Shown here: positions 41,319 through 50,222 of the stretch, in pieces
How the letters are laid out: every line of letters starts with the position of its first letter
How positions within the stretch are numbered: position 1 is the stretch's first letter
Source: UBA8438 sp963934795
GTDB taxonomy: Bacteria; Acidobacteriota; Vicinamibacteria; Vicinamibacterales; UBA8438
Direction: 5' to 3'
Assembly (NCBI GenBank): GCA_963934795.1
Contig: CAWWAF010000009.1
Span: 1-60,979 of the forward strand
Length of the DNA: 60,979 nt
Program-made: the position numbers and the translations under genes
Notes under the pieces: model-generated
What the model was told of the DNA's origin: nothing
The model's input: the letters and a program-made list of their open reading frames with translations, nothing else
Database searches by the model: none

Positions 41319-44033
41319 TTACTCTTGGCTCGCGCCCAACCGGTCGAGGACATCGCCGAGTTGTTCGATCTCGTCGCCATACTCCGCCCAGTTGCCTTGG
41401 CGCTGGGCGTTCAAGGCGCGGCGATAGTGCGTGGTGGCTTCCGTGACGAGGGGATTGGTGGACGTCACGGGGGGGGCCGCTGCGGCGACCCCAACCTCTG
41501 CCGGCAGCTCGGCGGCGGCCAGTATCGCGCCGGCGGGTAGTGAACCGGGCGATGCCTCTGACCCGAAGAGCCGATTCAGTGCCAGGTCGAGCGTCGCTTC
41601 CATGACGATCTGGTTCTGATACGCCACGATGACGAATTTCAGCTCAGGGATACGTCCGCCCTCGGCACGCAGATACAGCGGCCTTACGTACAGGAGCGCT
41701 TCCTCGATGGGGATCACGAGCAGCGTGCCCTGGATGACCTCGGAGCCCTGCTGATTCCACAGCGTAATTTGCGGCGAGATCTCCTGGTCCTGGTTGATGC
41801 GCGCCACAATTTGGCTGGGTCCGAAGATGACTTTCTGCTTGGGGAATTGGAACACCAGCAATTTGCCGTACTGGTCCCCGTCGCTGCGGGCGACCATCCA
41901 CGCCGCCAGGTTGTTCTTCCCGCGAGGGGTGAACGGCAGCATCTGGATGAACTCGGCGCGCGATTCGCCCGGCAGCCGCATGATGGTGTAGTACGGCTGC
42001 ATCTGTTCGTTGTCGATGACCGGGACCTCCCACTGGTCTTCCCGGTTGTAGAACACCTCGGGATTGGTCATGTGGTACGTCGAGTAGATCGAGGTCTGCA
42101 GGGAGAACAGTCCTTCGGGATACCGGATGTGGGCCCGCAGGTCGTCCGACATCTCATCGAGCGGACGGAGGAATTCAGGGAAGATGGCTTGTAGCGTCCT
42201 GGCCATCGGCTCCGTCGCGTCCGCCAGATAGAAAGTGGTGGTGCCGTCGTAGGCGTCAATGACGATTTTTACGGAATTCCGAATGTAGTTGACGCCGTTC
42301 GCCGCCGGTGTGGCATAGGGATACCGATCGCTGATTGTGTAGGCGTCGACCATCCAGACCAGCCGCCCCTCGGAGATCACGAGATACGGGTCGTTGTCAT
42401 ACCGCAGAAAGGGCGCGATGGTGGTCACGCGGTCGAGGATGTTCCGGTGATACAGGATGCGGCTGTCGTTCCCGAGCTGGCTCGCGACCAGAATTTCATA
42501 CGCCCGGAAGCGGATCGCGTACAGCAGCTGCCGCACCAACGAGGACATGGCGACTCCGCCGTCCCCGTCGTACCGGGTCGACACGTTATCGTCCCCCTCG
42601 GGATAGTGGAATTCGTCGGTGTCGGTATTGACGATGACGTAGTCGTTTGTCAGCTCACCGAAGTAGACACTGGGCTCGTCGACCGGCAGGTCCACCGACG
42701 ACGTGGGCGGCAGGTCCTGAATGAACAGCACCGGCAACCCTTCCTCGGTGACCTGATTGACCGGACCCAGCGCGACGCCGAACCCGTGGGTATATTGCAA
42801 CCGCTCGTTGACCCATGACCGATTGGGCAAGCTGTCTGAGTTCAGCTCACGGCTCGACAGCATGATTTGGCGGTATTCGCCATCGATGAAATAGCGGTCA
42901 TTGTCGACCGAGACAAAGTCGTAGTAGGTCCGAATTTCCTGCAGCTGTCCGAAGGTATCGAGCAGCGGCCCGTGGTCCCACAACCGGACGTTGTTGATGG
43001 TCTCCGTGTTGTTCGCGATGTCGGCCGCCGTGAGTGTGGCGTCCCCCGACAACTCTCGGGCGTCCACTATTTCGAGGCCGAACGCCTGGCGGGTCGCCTC
43101 GATGTTCCGCACGATGTAGGGCGCTTCCCGTTGCTGTTCGTCCGGGGTGACGATCAGCCGCTGCATGGCCACGGAGCCCAGGTTGCCGCCCACCGTGACC
43201 ACCGCGTAGAGGCCGATGGCGGCAAAGAGTGGCGTGTTGCGAGAGGTCATCGCGGTGACCAGGCTCAGCCCGGCGCCGAGGAGCGCGACGACTAGCAAGA
43301 CCCGCAGCACCGGTATGCGCAACGCGACGTCGACGTACGACGCACCGTCGATGATGCCGGCCGGGGTGGTCAAGATGCGTGGCACATCGAGATAGGCACC
43401 ACAGGCCAGCAACACGAACAACGCCGCGATGATGCACCCGAGATGGCGCCGTGCGTTGTCGCCGACCACCAGTCCCTTCGCGGGATCCAGCGCGAGTGTG
43501 CCCGAGATGACGTAAGCCGCGGTTGATCCGAGGAGGGACAACACGACGACGGCAAGCGCCAGGTAGCGCGCCAGATCGAGAAACGGCAACGTGAACACGT
43601 AGAAGCCCACATCCCGTCCGAATAGCGGATCGGTCTGGCCAAACGGCGTGGCATGTTGAAACTGCAGCCAGGTCAGCCATTCATTCGATGCGAACAGCCC
43701 CAAGAAGAGCGCCGCGAGGGCCGCCACCCCGGTGCCGAGCATCTGCAGCTGCGGTCGGTCCAGGCTGACCGGCTGGATGTCGCCGCCTCCAGGGAACAGT
43801 GAATAGGGTTGCGTGATGCGGCCCAGTGCCAACCGCAGGTTGGCGGCCAGCGCGCCGAACGCCACCAGGAACACCAGCCCGCCCACAGCCGCTTTTGTGG
43901 TCACGCTTCGAATGAAGATGTCTGTGTAGTCGACTTCGACGAACCAGAACCACTCGGTCAGCAGTTCCACGGTGGAGGGCACCACCATGAAGAGGACGAG
44001 GAAGATGAGTAGAAAGATAAACCTGGCGGGCAT
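41319..44033 (-). CDS. UPF0182 family membrane protein
   Basis: The 904-residue protein has seven or so membrane segments in the first 300 residues (FIFLLIFLVLFMVVPSTVEL; LALAVVVLSLLGSTAAYVI). A large soluble part follows that matches UPF0182: RLWDHGPLLDTFGQLQEIRT, WVNERLQYTHGFGVALGPVN and PYLVISEGRLVWMVDAYTIS. The function of this conserved family is unknown. The C-terminal 100 residues are low-complexity with a predicted helix. Confidence 0.92.
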   Translation of the reverse strand: MPARFIFLLIFLVLFMVVPSTVELLTEWFWFVEVDYTDIFIRSVTTKAAVGGLVFLVAFGALAANLRLALGRITQPYSLFPGGGDIQPVSLDRPQLQMLGTGVAALAALFLGLFASNEWLTWLQFQHATPFGQTDPLFGRDVGFYVFTLPFLDLARYLALAVVVLSLLGSTAAYVISGTLALDPAKGLVVGDNARRHLGCIIAALFVLLACGAYLDVPRILTTPAGIIDGASYVDVALRIPVLRVLLVVALLGAGLSLVTAMTSRNTPLFAAIGLYAVVTVGGNLGSVAMQRLIVTPDEQQREAPYIVRNIEATRQAFGLEIVDARELSGDATLTAADIANNTETINNVRLWDHGPLLDTFGQLQEIRTYYDFVSVDNDRYFIDGEYRQIMLSSRELNSDSLPNRSWVNERLQYTHGFGVALGPVNQVTEEGLPVLFIQDLPPTSSVDLPVDEPSVYFGELTNDYVIVNTDTDEFHYPEGDDNVSTRYDGDGGVAMSSLVRQLLYAIRFRAYEILVASQLGNDSRILYHRNILDRVTTIAPFLRYDNDPYLVISEGRLVWMVDAYTISDRYPYATPAANGVNYIRNSVKIVIDAYDGTTTFYLADATEPMARTLQAIFPEFLRPLDEMSDDLRAHIRYPEGLFSLQTSIYSTYHMTNPEVFYNREDQWEVPVIDNEQMQPYYTIMRLPGESRAEFIQMLPFTPRGKNNLAAWMVARSDGDQYGKLLVFQFPKQKVIFGPSQIVARINQDQEISPQITLWNQQGSEVIQGTLLVIPIEEALLYVRPLYLRAEGGRIPELKFVIVAYQNQIVMEATLDLALNRLFGSEASPGSLPAGAILAAAELPAEVGVAAAAPPVTSTNPLVTEATTHYRRALNAQRQGNWAEYGDEIEQLGDVLDRLGASQE

Positions 44034-44249
44034 GTGTGACCTCGGACCGTCCGGCGGAAGACGCGTTACCGGTTGGTAGCAGCGTACGTGAGCGGCCGAC
44101 GCGACGCAACTGGCGCCCGCGCCAACCGACCCGGGCTCGACCGTGTTTCGCGGATGATGGACAATCTGGCGGGTGTGGGTTCACGTGAGCCCGACACGGA
44201 CAGTCACCGTCGTAGCACGGCCCTGCCGGGCCGCTGGAGGAACACCGAC

Positions 44250-44714
44250 ATGAGCGTACAGGTTGGAGAGACCGCCCCCGATTTTGAACTACCAAGCCAT
44301 CGCGGCGACAAAGTCAGATTGTCGAGTTTCGCGGGTCAGAAGAACGTGATTATCGCGTTTCACCCGTTGGCGTTCACCCCCGTGTGCGCCACGCAGATGC
44401 AGAACTACGAGAAGGACAAGTCGTGGTTTGACGAGCACGAGACACAGTTGCTGGGTCTCAGCGTCGACGCCGTGCCGGCCAAGATCGAGTGGGCCAAGGT
44501 GCTCGGTGGTATCAATTTCGACCTGTTGAGCGACTTTCATCCCCATGGCGGGGTCGCTGACGCCTATGGCGTCCTCCGGGACGGCGGCATCTCGGAGCGC
44601 GCCATTTTTGTCGTCGACAAGTCCGGGACAGTCGTCTTCGCCAAGGTGTACGACATCCCGACCCTGCCCGACAACGCCGAGGTTCGCCAGGCGATTGAGG
44701 CACTCGGCGCCTGA
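44250..44714 (+). CDS. Peroxiredoxin (AhpE/BCP type, one cysteine)
   Basis: The 154-residue protein has the peroxiredoxin motif PLAFTPVCATQMQNYEKD with peroxidatic Cys46, the only cysteine. It therefore works as a 1-Cys enzyme and needs an external reductant. KVRLSSFAGQKNVIIAF and RAIFVVDKSGTVVFAKV are typical of the fold. It reduces hydrogen peroxide and organic peroxides in the cytoplasm. The ATG at 44250 has GGAGGA upstream; the open frame starts earlier without homology. Confidence 0.9.
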   Translation: MSVQVGETAPDFELPSHRGDKVRLSSFAGQKNVIIAFHPLAFTPVCATQMQNYEKDKSWFDEHETQLLGLSVDAVPAKIEWAKVLGGINFDLLSDFHPHGGVADAYGVLRDGGISERAIFVVDKSGTVVFAKVYDIPTLPDNAEVRQAIEALGA

Positions 44715-44741
44715 CCGGCCCCCGAAGGGCGGTGCGGCTGG

Positions 44742-46460
44742 TTACGCCAGTGTTGGCAGAAAGCGTGGGACCAGACGGGCCTGCACGGTCTGTTCAAATG
44801 CGTACGCGATGCGTATAAGGGTGGGCTCGCTCCAGGCGCGTCCAAAAAATGAGAGCCCGACTGGTAGGCCGTGGACGTCGCCCGCGGGAACGCTGATGCT
44901 GGGGTAGCCGGCCGCGGCCGGATACTGGGAACTGCTGCCGCCGAAGTGGTCCCCGTTGACCAGGTCCGTGACCCAGGCGGGCCCTCCGGTCGGGCCGATG
45001 ATAGCGTCGAGCCGGTGCTCATCCATGGTGCGATCTATGCCCTCGGCACGCGAGAGTCGGCCGGAGGCGGCGAGCGCAGCCAGATACCCCGGGTCCGTGA
45101 GTGGTCCCTTGGATTCGGCCTCGAGTAGTCGCTCCTGACCGAAGTACGGCATTTCTGTCTCGGCATTCCGCTCGTTGAACGCAATTAGGTCCGTCAGCGA
45201 GCGGACCTCCGCGCTCGGGCCACGGGCAGCCAGATAGGCGTTCAGGCCGGCCTTGAACTCATACAAAAGGACCTGGGTCTCGGCTGCCCCGAGGTTGGAG
45301 AATCCATCCGGCGCGGGCCGGCCGATCGGTCGCAGGTCCACCGGATCGATGATCACGGCGCCGGCCGACCGCATCGCCGTGATGGCGGATTCGACGACCT
45401 GATCGACCGCGTCGTGGAATCCGAGAAAACGACGGGCTACGCCGATACGCATGTCGCGCAGTCCGTCGACTTCGAGAAACGGCGTGTAGTCGGTCAGCCC
45501 GAGGCGGTCGCTGTCGGCCGTGGCGGGGTCATTCGGGTCCGTGCCGGCCAACACACCGAGAACAATCGCGGCATCTCGTACGGTGCGCGCCATCGGCCCG
45601 GCGGTGTCCTGCGTGTGCGAGATCGGGATCACGCCGACACGGCTAACGAGACCGACGGTCGGTTTGATACCGACAATGCCGTTCGCCGAGGCGGGGCACA
45701 CGATGGATCCGTCCGTCTCGGTACCGATGGCCACCGTCGCCAGATTGGCCGACACCGCGACCGCGGAGCCGGAACTCGACCCGCACGGGTTCCGGTCGAG
45801 CACATAGGGGTTGCGACACTGGCCGCCCCGGCCGCTCCAGCCGCTCGACGACCGGGTCGAGCGGAAGTTCGCCCACTCGCTTAGATTGGCTTTCGCCAAC
45901 AGTACCGCGCCGGCACGACGCAGCCGGGCGGCTACGCCAGAGTCCACGGGCGGCACCCAGCCGGTGAGGGCGTGCGAGCCGGCCGTTGTGGTCATCCGGT
46001 CGCCGGTATCAATGTTGTCCTTGAGGATGATCGGCACCCCATGCAACGGCCCGCGCGGCCCTGTGGCCTGTCGTTGGCGGTCTAGCTCGGCGGCAAGCAC
46101 GAGCACATCAGGATTGGTCTCGATCACCGCCCGGAGCGCTGGCCCGTCGAGGTTGAGCTGCTCAATGCGCGCGAGGTAAGCCTCGGTGATCGAGCGAACG
46201 GTCCGTGCGCCGCTCTCCATCGCCTCCTGCAAGGCGTCGATGGTGGTGTCCTCGAGATCGAACGCGTCTGTCCCCATGGCGGCCACCGGGGCCGACGCGG
46301 TCGGCTCTGCTTCTGTGTCGGTGTCCGTGGCCGGCGGTTGGGCGCACGCGATTGGTCCGGCCGCCACCACGGCACCGCCGACCGCCGAAGAACGGAGAAA
46401 CGTGCGGCGGGATACCCCTGGGCGGGCCGTGGTCTGCGGCCTTCGAATATCGGAACTCAC
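44742..46460 (-). CDS. Tat-exported amidase (amidase signature family)
   Basis: The 572-residue enzyme starts with a twin-arginine signal (GVSRRTFLRSSAVGGAVVAA). The amidase signature follows: VPIILKDNIDTGDRMTTTAG with the catalytic Lys, GSSSGSAVAVSANLATVAIG with the cis-Ser, and ETDGSIVCPASANGIVGIKP with the nucleophile Ser. It hydrolyses amides, probably in the periplasm. The frame opens with TTG at 46478, but the GTG at 46460 has AGAGG seven bases upstream. It lies 28 bases from the convergent peroxiredoxin stop. Confidence 0.9.
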   Translation of the reverse strand: MSSDIRRPQTTARPGVSRRTFLRSSAVGGAVVAAGPIACAQPPATDTDTEAEPTASAPVAAMGTDAFDLEDTTIDALQEAMESGARTVRSITEAYLARIEQLNLDGPALRAVIETNPDVLVLAAELDRQRQATGPRGPLHGVPIILKDNIDTGDRMTTTAGSHALTGWVPPVDSGVAARLRRAGAVLLAKANLSEWANFRSTRSSSGWSGRGGQCRNPYVLDRNPCGSSSGSAVAVSANLATVAIGTETDGSIVCPASANGIVGIKPTVGLVSRVGVIPISHTQDTAGPMARTVRDAAIVLGVLAGTDPNDPATADSDRLGLTDYTPFLEVDGLRDMRIGVARRFLGFHDAVDQVVESAITAMRSAGAVIIDPVDLRPIGRPAPDGFSNLGAAETQVLLYEFKAGLNAYLAARGPSAEVRSLTDLIAFNERNAETEMPYFGQERLLEAESKGPLTDPGYLAALAASGRLSRAEGIDRTMDEHRLDAIIGPTGGPAWVTDLVNGDHFGGSSSQYPAAAGYPSISVPAGDVHGLPVGLSFFGRAWSEPTLIRIAYAFEQTVQARLVPRFLPTLA

Positions 46461-46549
46461 AGCTGTGCCTCTGTTCAATCCGCCAACATACTCACGGTAG
46501 CGGTAGGGTGACGCCCCCCAGCCTTCGGACGGATGCCGCGTCAGGGAAT

Positions 46550-47182
46550 CTACGGAACGGTGATCAGCATCGGCACGACGGTCTCGCCCCAGTGCAGGCG
46601 CAGCTCCGTTTCCTTGCCCTCGACCATGGGGAAGTAGTACGCCAGGCTCTCGACATGGTTCCCGCGTTGCGGGGTGATCTGCAACCGAAGGGCATCGTGT
46701 TCCTCGCCCGGGTATGGCGTGTGATAGACATCAGCGGCTGTGCTGAAAATGACCGTCCAGTCCGACGCGCCAGGGCTCGCCCAGATCGAATACCGGCCGG
46801 CAGCGACGGGCTCACCGTTGACGGTCACGTCGCGGCTGAACGAGATGGCCGTCGCGTCGTTGGCCCCGGGATTCCACACCTCGTCGAATGCCACGATGCC
46901 GCCGAAGAGTTCGCGGCCTCGGGCTACCGGGCGGTCGTAGACCACCTCGATGTCGGTGTTCGCCACCCGCTGGAACACCGCGGCACTCTGGCTCTTTTGC
47001 ACGTCATCGGGAGCGATGATCGGGAGGTCGTTCCCGCTGGCCTGCACGTCTCTGGCCCCCGCCCGTTCTTCGATCGGTTGGGTCGACGGCGCCGGTCCGG
47101 ATGCTCCGCCGCCGCACCCCACTACGAGGACGGCCAGCATCGGCACCACGTTCATCAACCCGGTCCACGTCCGTGTCGTCAT
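46550..47182 (-). CDS. DUF2911 family lipoprotein
   Basis: The 210-residue protein has a lipobox (LAVLVVGCGGG) and the DUF2911 region: VQKSQSAAVFQRVANTDIEV, YDRPVARGRELFGGIV, GANDATAISFSRDVTVNGEP and AGRYSIWASPGASDWTVIFS. The family is common in Bacteroidetes and Acidobacteria; its function is unknown. It is followed by the amidase in the same direction 90 bases downstream. Confidence 0.82.
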   Translation of the reverse strand: MTTRTWTGLMNVVPMLAVLVVGCGGGASGPAPSTQPIEERAGARDVQASGNDLPIIAPDDVQKSQSAAVFQRVANTDIEVVYDRPVARGRELFGGIVAFDEVWNPGANDATAISFSRDVTVNGEPVAAGRYSIWASPGASDWTVIFSTAADVYHTPYPGEEHDALRLQITPQRGNHVESLAYYFPMVEGKETELRLHWGETVVPMLITVP

Positions 47183-47221
47183 GTGTTCTCCCTCGGGGCT
47201 GTGCTTTGTTGCGGACTCGGG

Positions 47222-48478
47222 TCAGCTTACCTCAGCCGCGGTGATCGGTGGAGCGCCGGGATGTCGCATGAGGGCGGCGCATCCGGCACCGGCGCCACCG
47301 ACGAGCATCAGGCCGATGAACGGCATCGCGTAGCTGCCGGTCGCATCGAACGTGAGCCCGGCTAGCCAGGGGCCCAGGCCGGCAAAGACGCCCGTGATGG
47401 TCATCCGGATGCCGGCCGTAACCGCGAACGCACGCCGACCGAAGAAGTGGGAGAACACGACCGGAATGCTGATGTAGGCCAGACCGAACCCAAGGCCGAT
47501 CAACGAGACCGCCGCCAAGGCGAGCGTCGGGTCGGCGGCCAGGAGCAGTCCCCCCGCGCCAAGGCCTTCGAGGGTCAGAGCCACGGCTAGCGCCCATTGT
47601 GGCGATATCCAGTCACCGACAGCGCCCATCAGACGTCCTCCGATGGACACAAGCGCCATGGTGCCGACAAGGCCGATGGCACCCGTTTCCGCGTGACCGA
47701 GGTCGGTCAAGTGGAGCGTGAGGTGCGCGACCGCAGTATTGAACGGTACCGCGTAGGCCACGCCACAGACGAGCATGAGCGCAAACTGCGGGGTCCGAAT
47801 GGCTTGGGCCGCCGTCCACTGGTCGGCTACCGCGGCCATCTCATTGGCGCTGCTCTCCGGTCCCCCCCGTGGTTCGTTCCCATCTCGCGACTGACCAACG
47901 GTTTCTGGCGTCTCGCGCACGAACACTCCAGCCACGACCGCCAGCGTCGCGGAGATCGCCGCGATGACCACCCAACCGGTCCTCCAGTCGTAGTGTTCGA
48001 GCAGCCAGGTATCTGCGGGGGCGACCAACCGACCGACGACGCCACCGAACGCGAAAATAACGCCGATCACCAGCGCCCGCCGTCGGAGAAACCAGTTTTG
48101 TCCCAAGGTTTGGGCCGGCACGATCGTTGAGAACCCGACCCCGATACCACCCAGGATCGAGAATCCCAGGTAGCAGTCGCGGACGGTCTCGGCCTGGCTG
48201 ACCAGGAGCAGACCCACCGCCGTCACGCAGAAGCCGGCGGCCATGACTCGGCGCAGACCGAGACGCACAATCGCGACCCCCACACCCACCCCGACGAACT
48301 GATACAGCATGTTGAACAGTCCGAAGACTCCCCCGACGTCGCCGCGGTCGACGCCGAGGTCGACGACCAGACGGGGCGCGAACATGCTCCAGCTGTAGTA
48401 CATCGGCGACATGCCGAACCCGTAGCAGAGCCCGGCCACGAGCACGATGGCCCACCCATAGAAGAGACGAGGACGCAT
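47222..48478 (-). CDS. MFS transporter (OFA-like)
   Basis: The 418-residue protein has 12 membrane segments. It starts with FYGWAIVLVAGLCYGFGMSP, typical of monocarboxylate/oxalate-formate-antiporter-like MFS members. Between segments 2 and 3, 'RLGLRRVMAAGFCVTAVG' carries the MFS motif A remnant. It likely moves an organic anion across the inner membrane. It lies 30 bases after the M28 peptidase, so they may be cotranscribed and handle related substrates. Confidence 0.87.
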   Translation of the reverse strand: MRPRLFYGWAIVLVAGLCYGFGMSPMYYSWSMFAPRLVVDLGVDRGDVGGVFGLFNMLYQFVGVGVGVAIVRLGLRRVMAAGFCVTAVGLLLVSQAETVRDCYLGFSILGGIGVGFSTIVPAQTLGQNWFLRRRALVIGVIFAFGGVVGRLVAPADTWLLEHYDWRTGWVVIAAISATLAVVAGVFVRETPETVGQSRDGNEPRGGPESSANEMAAVADQWTAAQAIRTPQFALMLVCGVAYAVPFNTAVAHLTLHLTDLGHAETGAIGLVGTMALVSIGGRLMGAVGDWISPQWALAVALTLEGLGAGGLLLAADPTLALAAVSLIGLGFGLAYISIPVVFSHFFGRRAFAVTAGIRMTITGVFAGLGPWLAGLTFDATGSYAMPFIGLMLVGGAGAGCAALMRHPGAPPITAAEVS

Positions 48479-48508
48479 GGCGGAGTGATGAGGGAATCGC
48501 GGCCCGCG

Positions 48509-50107
48509 CTAGGGCTGGACCTGTGGCAAGGGCTTGCGAGGCAGCCGTTCGTCGCGCATGGCGGTGTTGTACGCGAATGTTGCCGCCACCACGGCCATCT
48601 GGATGACGTCGTCGGGCTGCACCCTGTCGACCACGTCCATGTTCGAGTGATGGGTCCGCGAGTTGTACTCCAATCGATCTTGAATGAACTGGAACGCGGG
48701 AAGCCCGATGGCGTCGAAAGGCACGTGGTCCGTGCCCGATACTCGCCGTGGCCCCAACGTCGTGACGCCGAGATCGCCGAGAGAGGCAAGCCACGCTTCA
48801 AACACCGGCGCCACCGCGTAGTTTTCTTGCAACCAGATACCCCGCAGCTTGCCGGCGCCGTTGTCCAGGTTGAAGTACCCGGACAGGTTCTCATGCGCTG
48901 GGGTGAGTGTCATTGTGGTGGTGTCGCCGAAATGGCGCCGGACGTACTCGCGTGACCCGAGCAGGCCCTGTTCTTCTCCACCCCACAGAGCCAGCCGGAT
49001 GGTACGTCGCGGACGGGCCCCGACGGCCTGCAAGATACGCATGGCCTCCATCATCGCCGCTACCCCGGCCGCATTGTCGGTTGCACCTGTCCCCGCATGG
49101 GTGGTGTCGAAGTGTGCGCCGATCATCACGACTTCGTCAGCGAGATCGGTGCCAGGAATGTCAGCCAGCAAATTGAACGCATTCAGCTGGTCGGCGGCGG
49201 CTGTTTCCGGGTGAAACACCGCGTCGACGTGCAGCTCCACGCGCACCGGAAGCCCTTTGTCGAGAATGCGGACCATCCGGTTGTAATGTTCAACGGCGAC
49301 GGTGACCGCGGGCACCAGACTGCCGGCGTCCTCGTGTCGGGGACCGCCGCGACCGACGAAGATGGTGCCCCCATCAGTCCGCTGGGTCGCGTAGGGCAAC
49401 CCGGAACCGATGCCCACACTGACGTCGTCGCGGCCACGATCCAGGACGGCGACGACGCCCTCGTCGACATAGAACTGCTGCACCTGTGCCGCGATCGAGG
49501 GACCGCCGACGGCACGCGGCGGGTTCGCAACCGGAGGCGCCGGCGTTCGCGCCGCCTCTTCCAGCTGCGCGTCGGTCATCCGCAACACCACGTCACCTTC
49601 CAGCAAGGGGACGTCGCGGGCTGGTTGCGGTAGCACGATCTTGCCGCGCAAGGTGCCTCGATAGGCCATGAGGTCAACCGGTGTCCTGACGTCGATTCGT
49701 ACGACCTCGGCGGTCACCGTGCCCTCGGTACTGGAGGACCAGGACTTGGGGTACCCGATTAGTGGCATGACCTGGGGCGCGATCATGTGCGCGTGAAAGC
49801 GTCTCAGCGACCAGCCCTGGCCGAAGCCGAAGCGTTCTTCGTGCACGTCGGACAACCGCCAGGCGTGCAACCGCTCCGTAGCCCAGACGCGAGCGTCTTC
49901 AATGGCCGGGGTGCCGGTGACCCGCGGCCCATACACGTCGCTCAGCCACTCGACGTGATCCATCACTTGCGACCGCGACAGCCCCTCGGCTCGGATGGCG
50001 GACAGTGTCGCCTGATCCACCGGTTGGGCCGCGGCGAACGGAGTGCGCACCGCGAGCGCCACCAGCAGGCCGCCCGCCTGTATCAACATCCGCGCTCTCA
50101 ACGACAT
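48509..50107 (-). CDS. Secreted M28-family zinc peptidase
   Basis: The 532-residue protein has a signal peptide (LIQAGGLLVALAVRTPFAAA). A PA-like insert covers roughly 100-300. The M28 catalytic domain has VVMIGAHFDTTHAGTGATDN with His and Asp metal ligands, LWGGEEQGLLGSREYV with the Glu pair, and RVSGTDHVPFDAIGLPAFQF with the last His. It is probably an aminopeptidase acting outside the inner membrane. The start at 50107 has AAGGA eight bases upstream; the open frame extends into the neighbouring intergenic region. Confidence 0.9.
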   Translation of the reverse strand: MSLRARMLIQAGGLLVALAVRTPFAAAQPVDQATLSAIRAEGLSRSQVMDHVEWLSDVYGPRVTGTPAIEDARVWATERLHAWRLSDVHEERFGFGQGWSLRRFHAHMIAPQVMPLIGYPKSWSSSTEGTVTAEVVRIDVRTPVDLMAYRGTLRGKIVLPQPARDVPLLEGDVVLRMTDAQLEEAARTPAPPVANPPRAVGGPSIAAQVQQFYVDEGVVAVLDRGRDDVSVGIGSGLPYATQRTDGGTIFVGRGGPRHEDAGSLVPAVTVAVEHYNRMVRILDKGLPVRVELHVDAVFHPETAAADQLNAFNLLADIPGTDLADEVVMIGAHFDTTHAGTGATDNAAGVAAMMEAMRILQAVGARPRRTIRLALWGGEEQGLLGSREYVRRHFGDTTTMTLTPAHENLSGYFNLDNGAGKLRGIWLQENYAVAPVFEAWLASLGDLGVTTLGPRRVSGTDHVPFDAIGLPAFQFIQDRLEYNSRTHHSNMDVVDRVQPDDVIQMAVVAATFAYNTAMRDERLPRKPLPQVQP

Positions 50108-50222
50108 CTGGTGATCCTTACATGACGCCGTCCCAACGCGCCCACCTTTCAGCCACCCAAAGAGACGCAGCGGGATGCGACGGTGTGGTTGTTCTTCGTC
50201 GGCGACGCGCCCATAATCACGC

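Noticed and set aside
46205..47365. 386-codon plus-strand frame opposite the amidase and DUF2911 genes
   Set aside because: Arg/Pro-rich, no motif, and it covers two supported genes and the gap between them.
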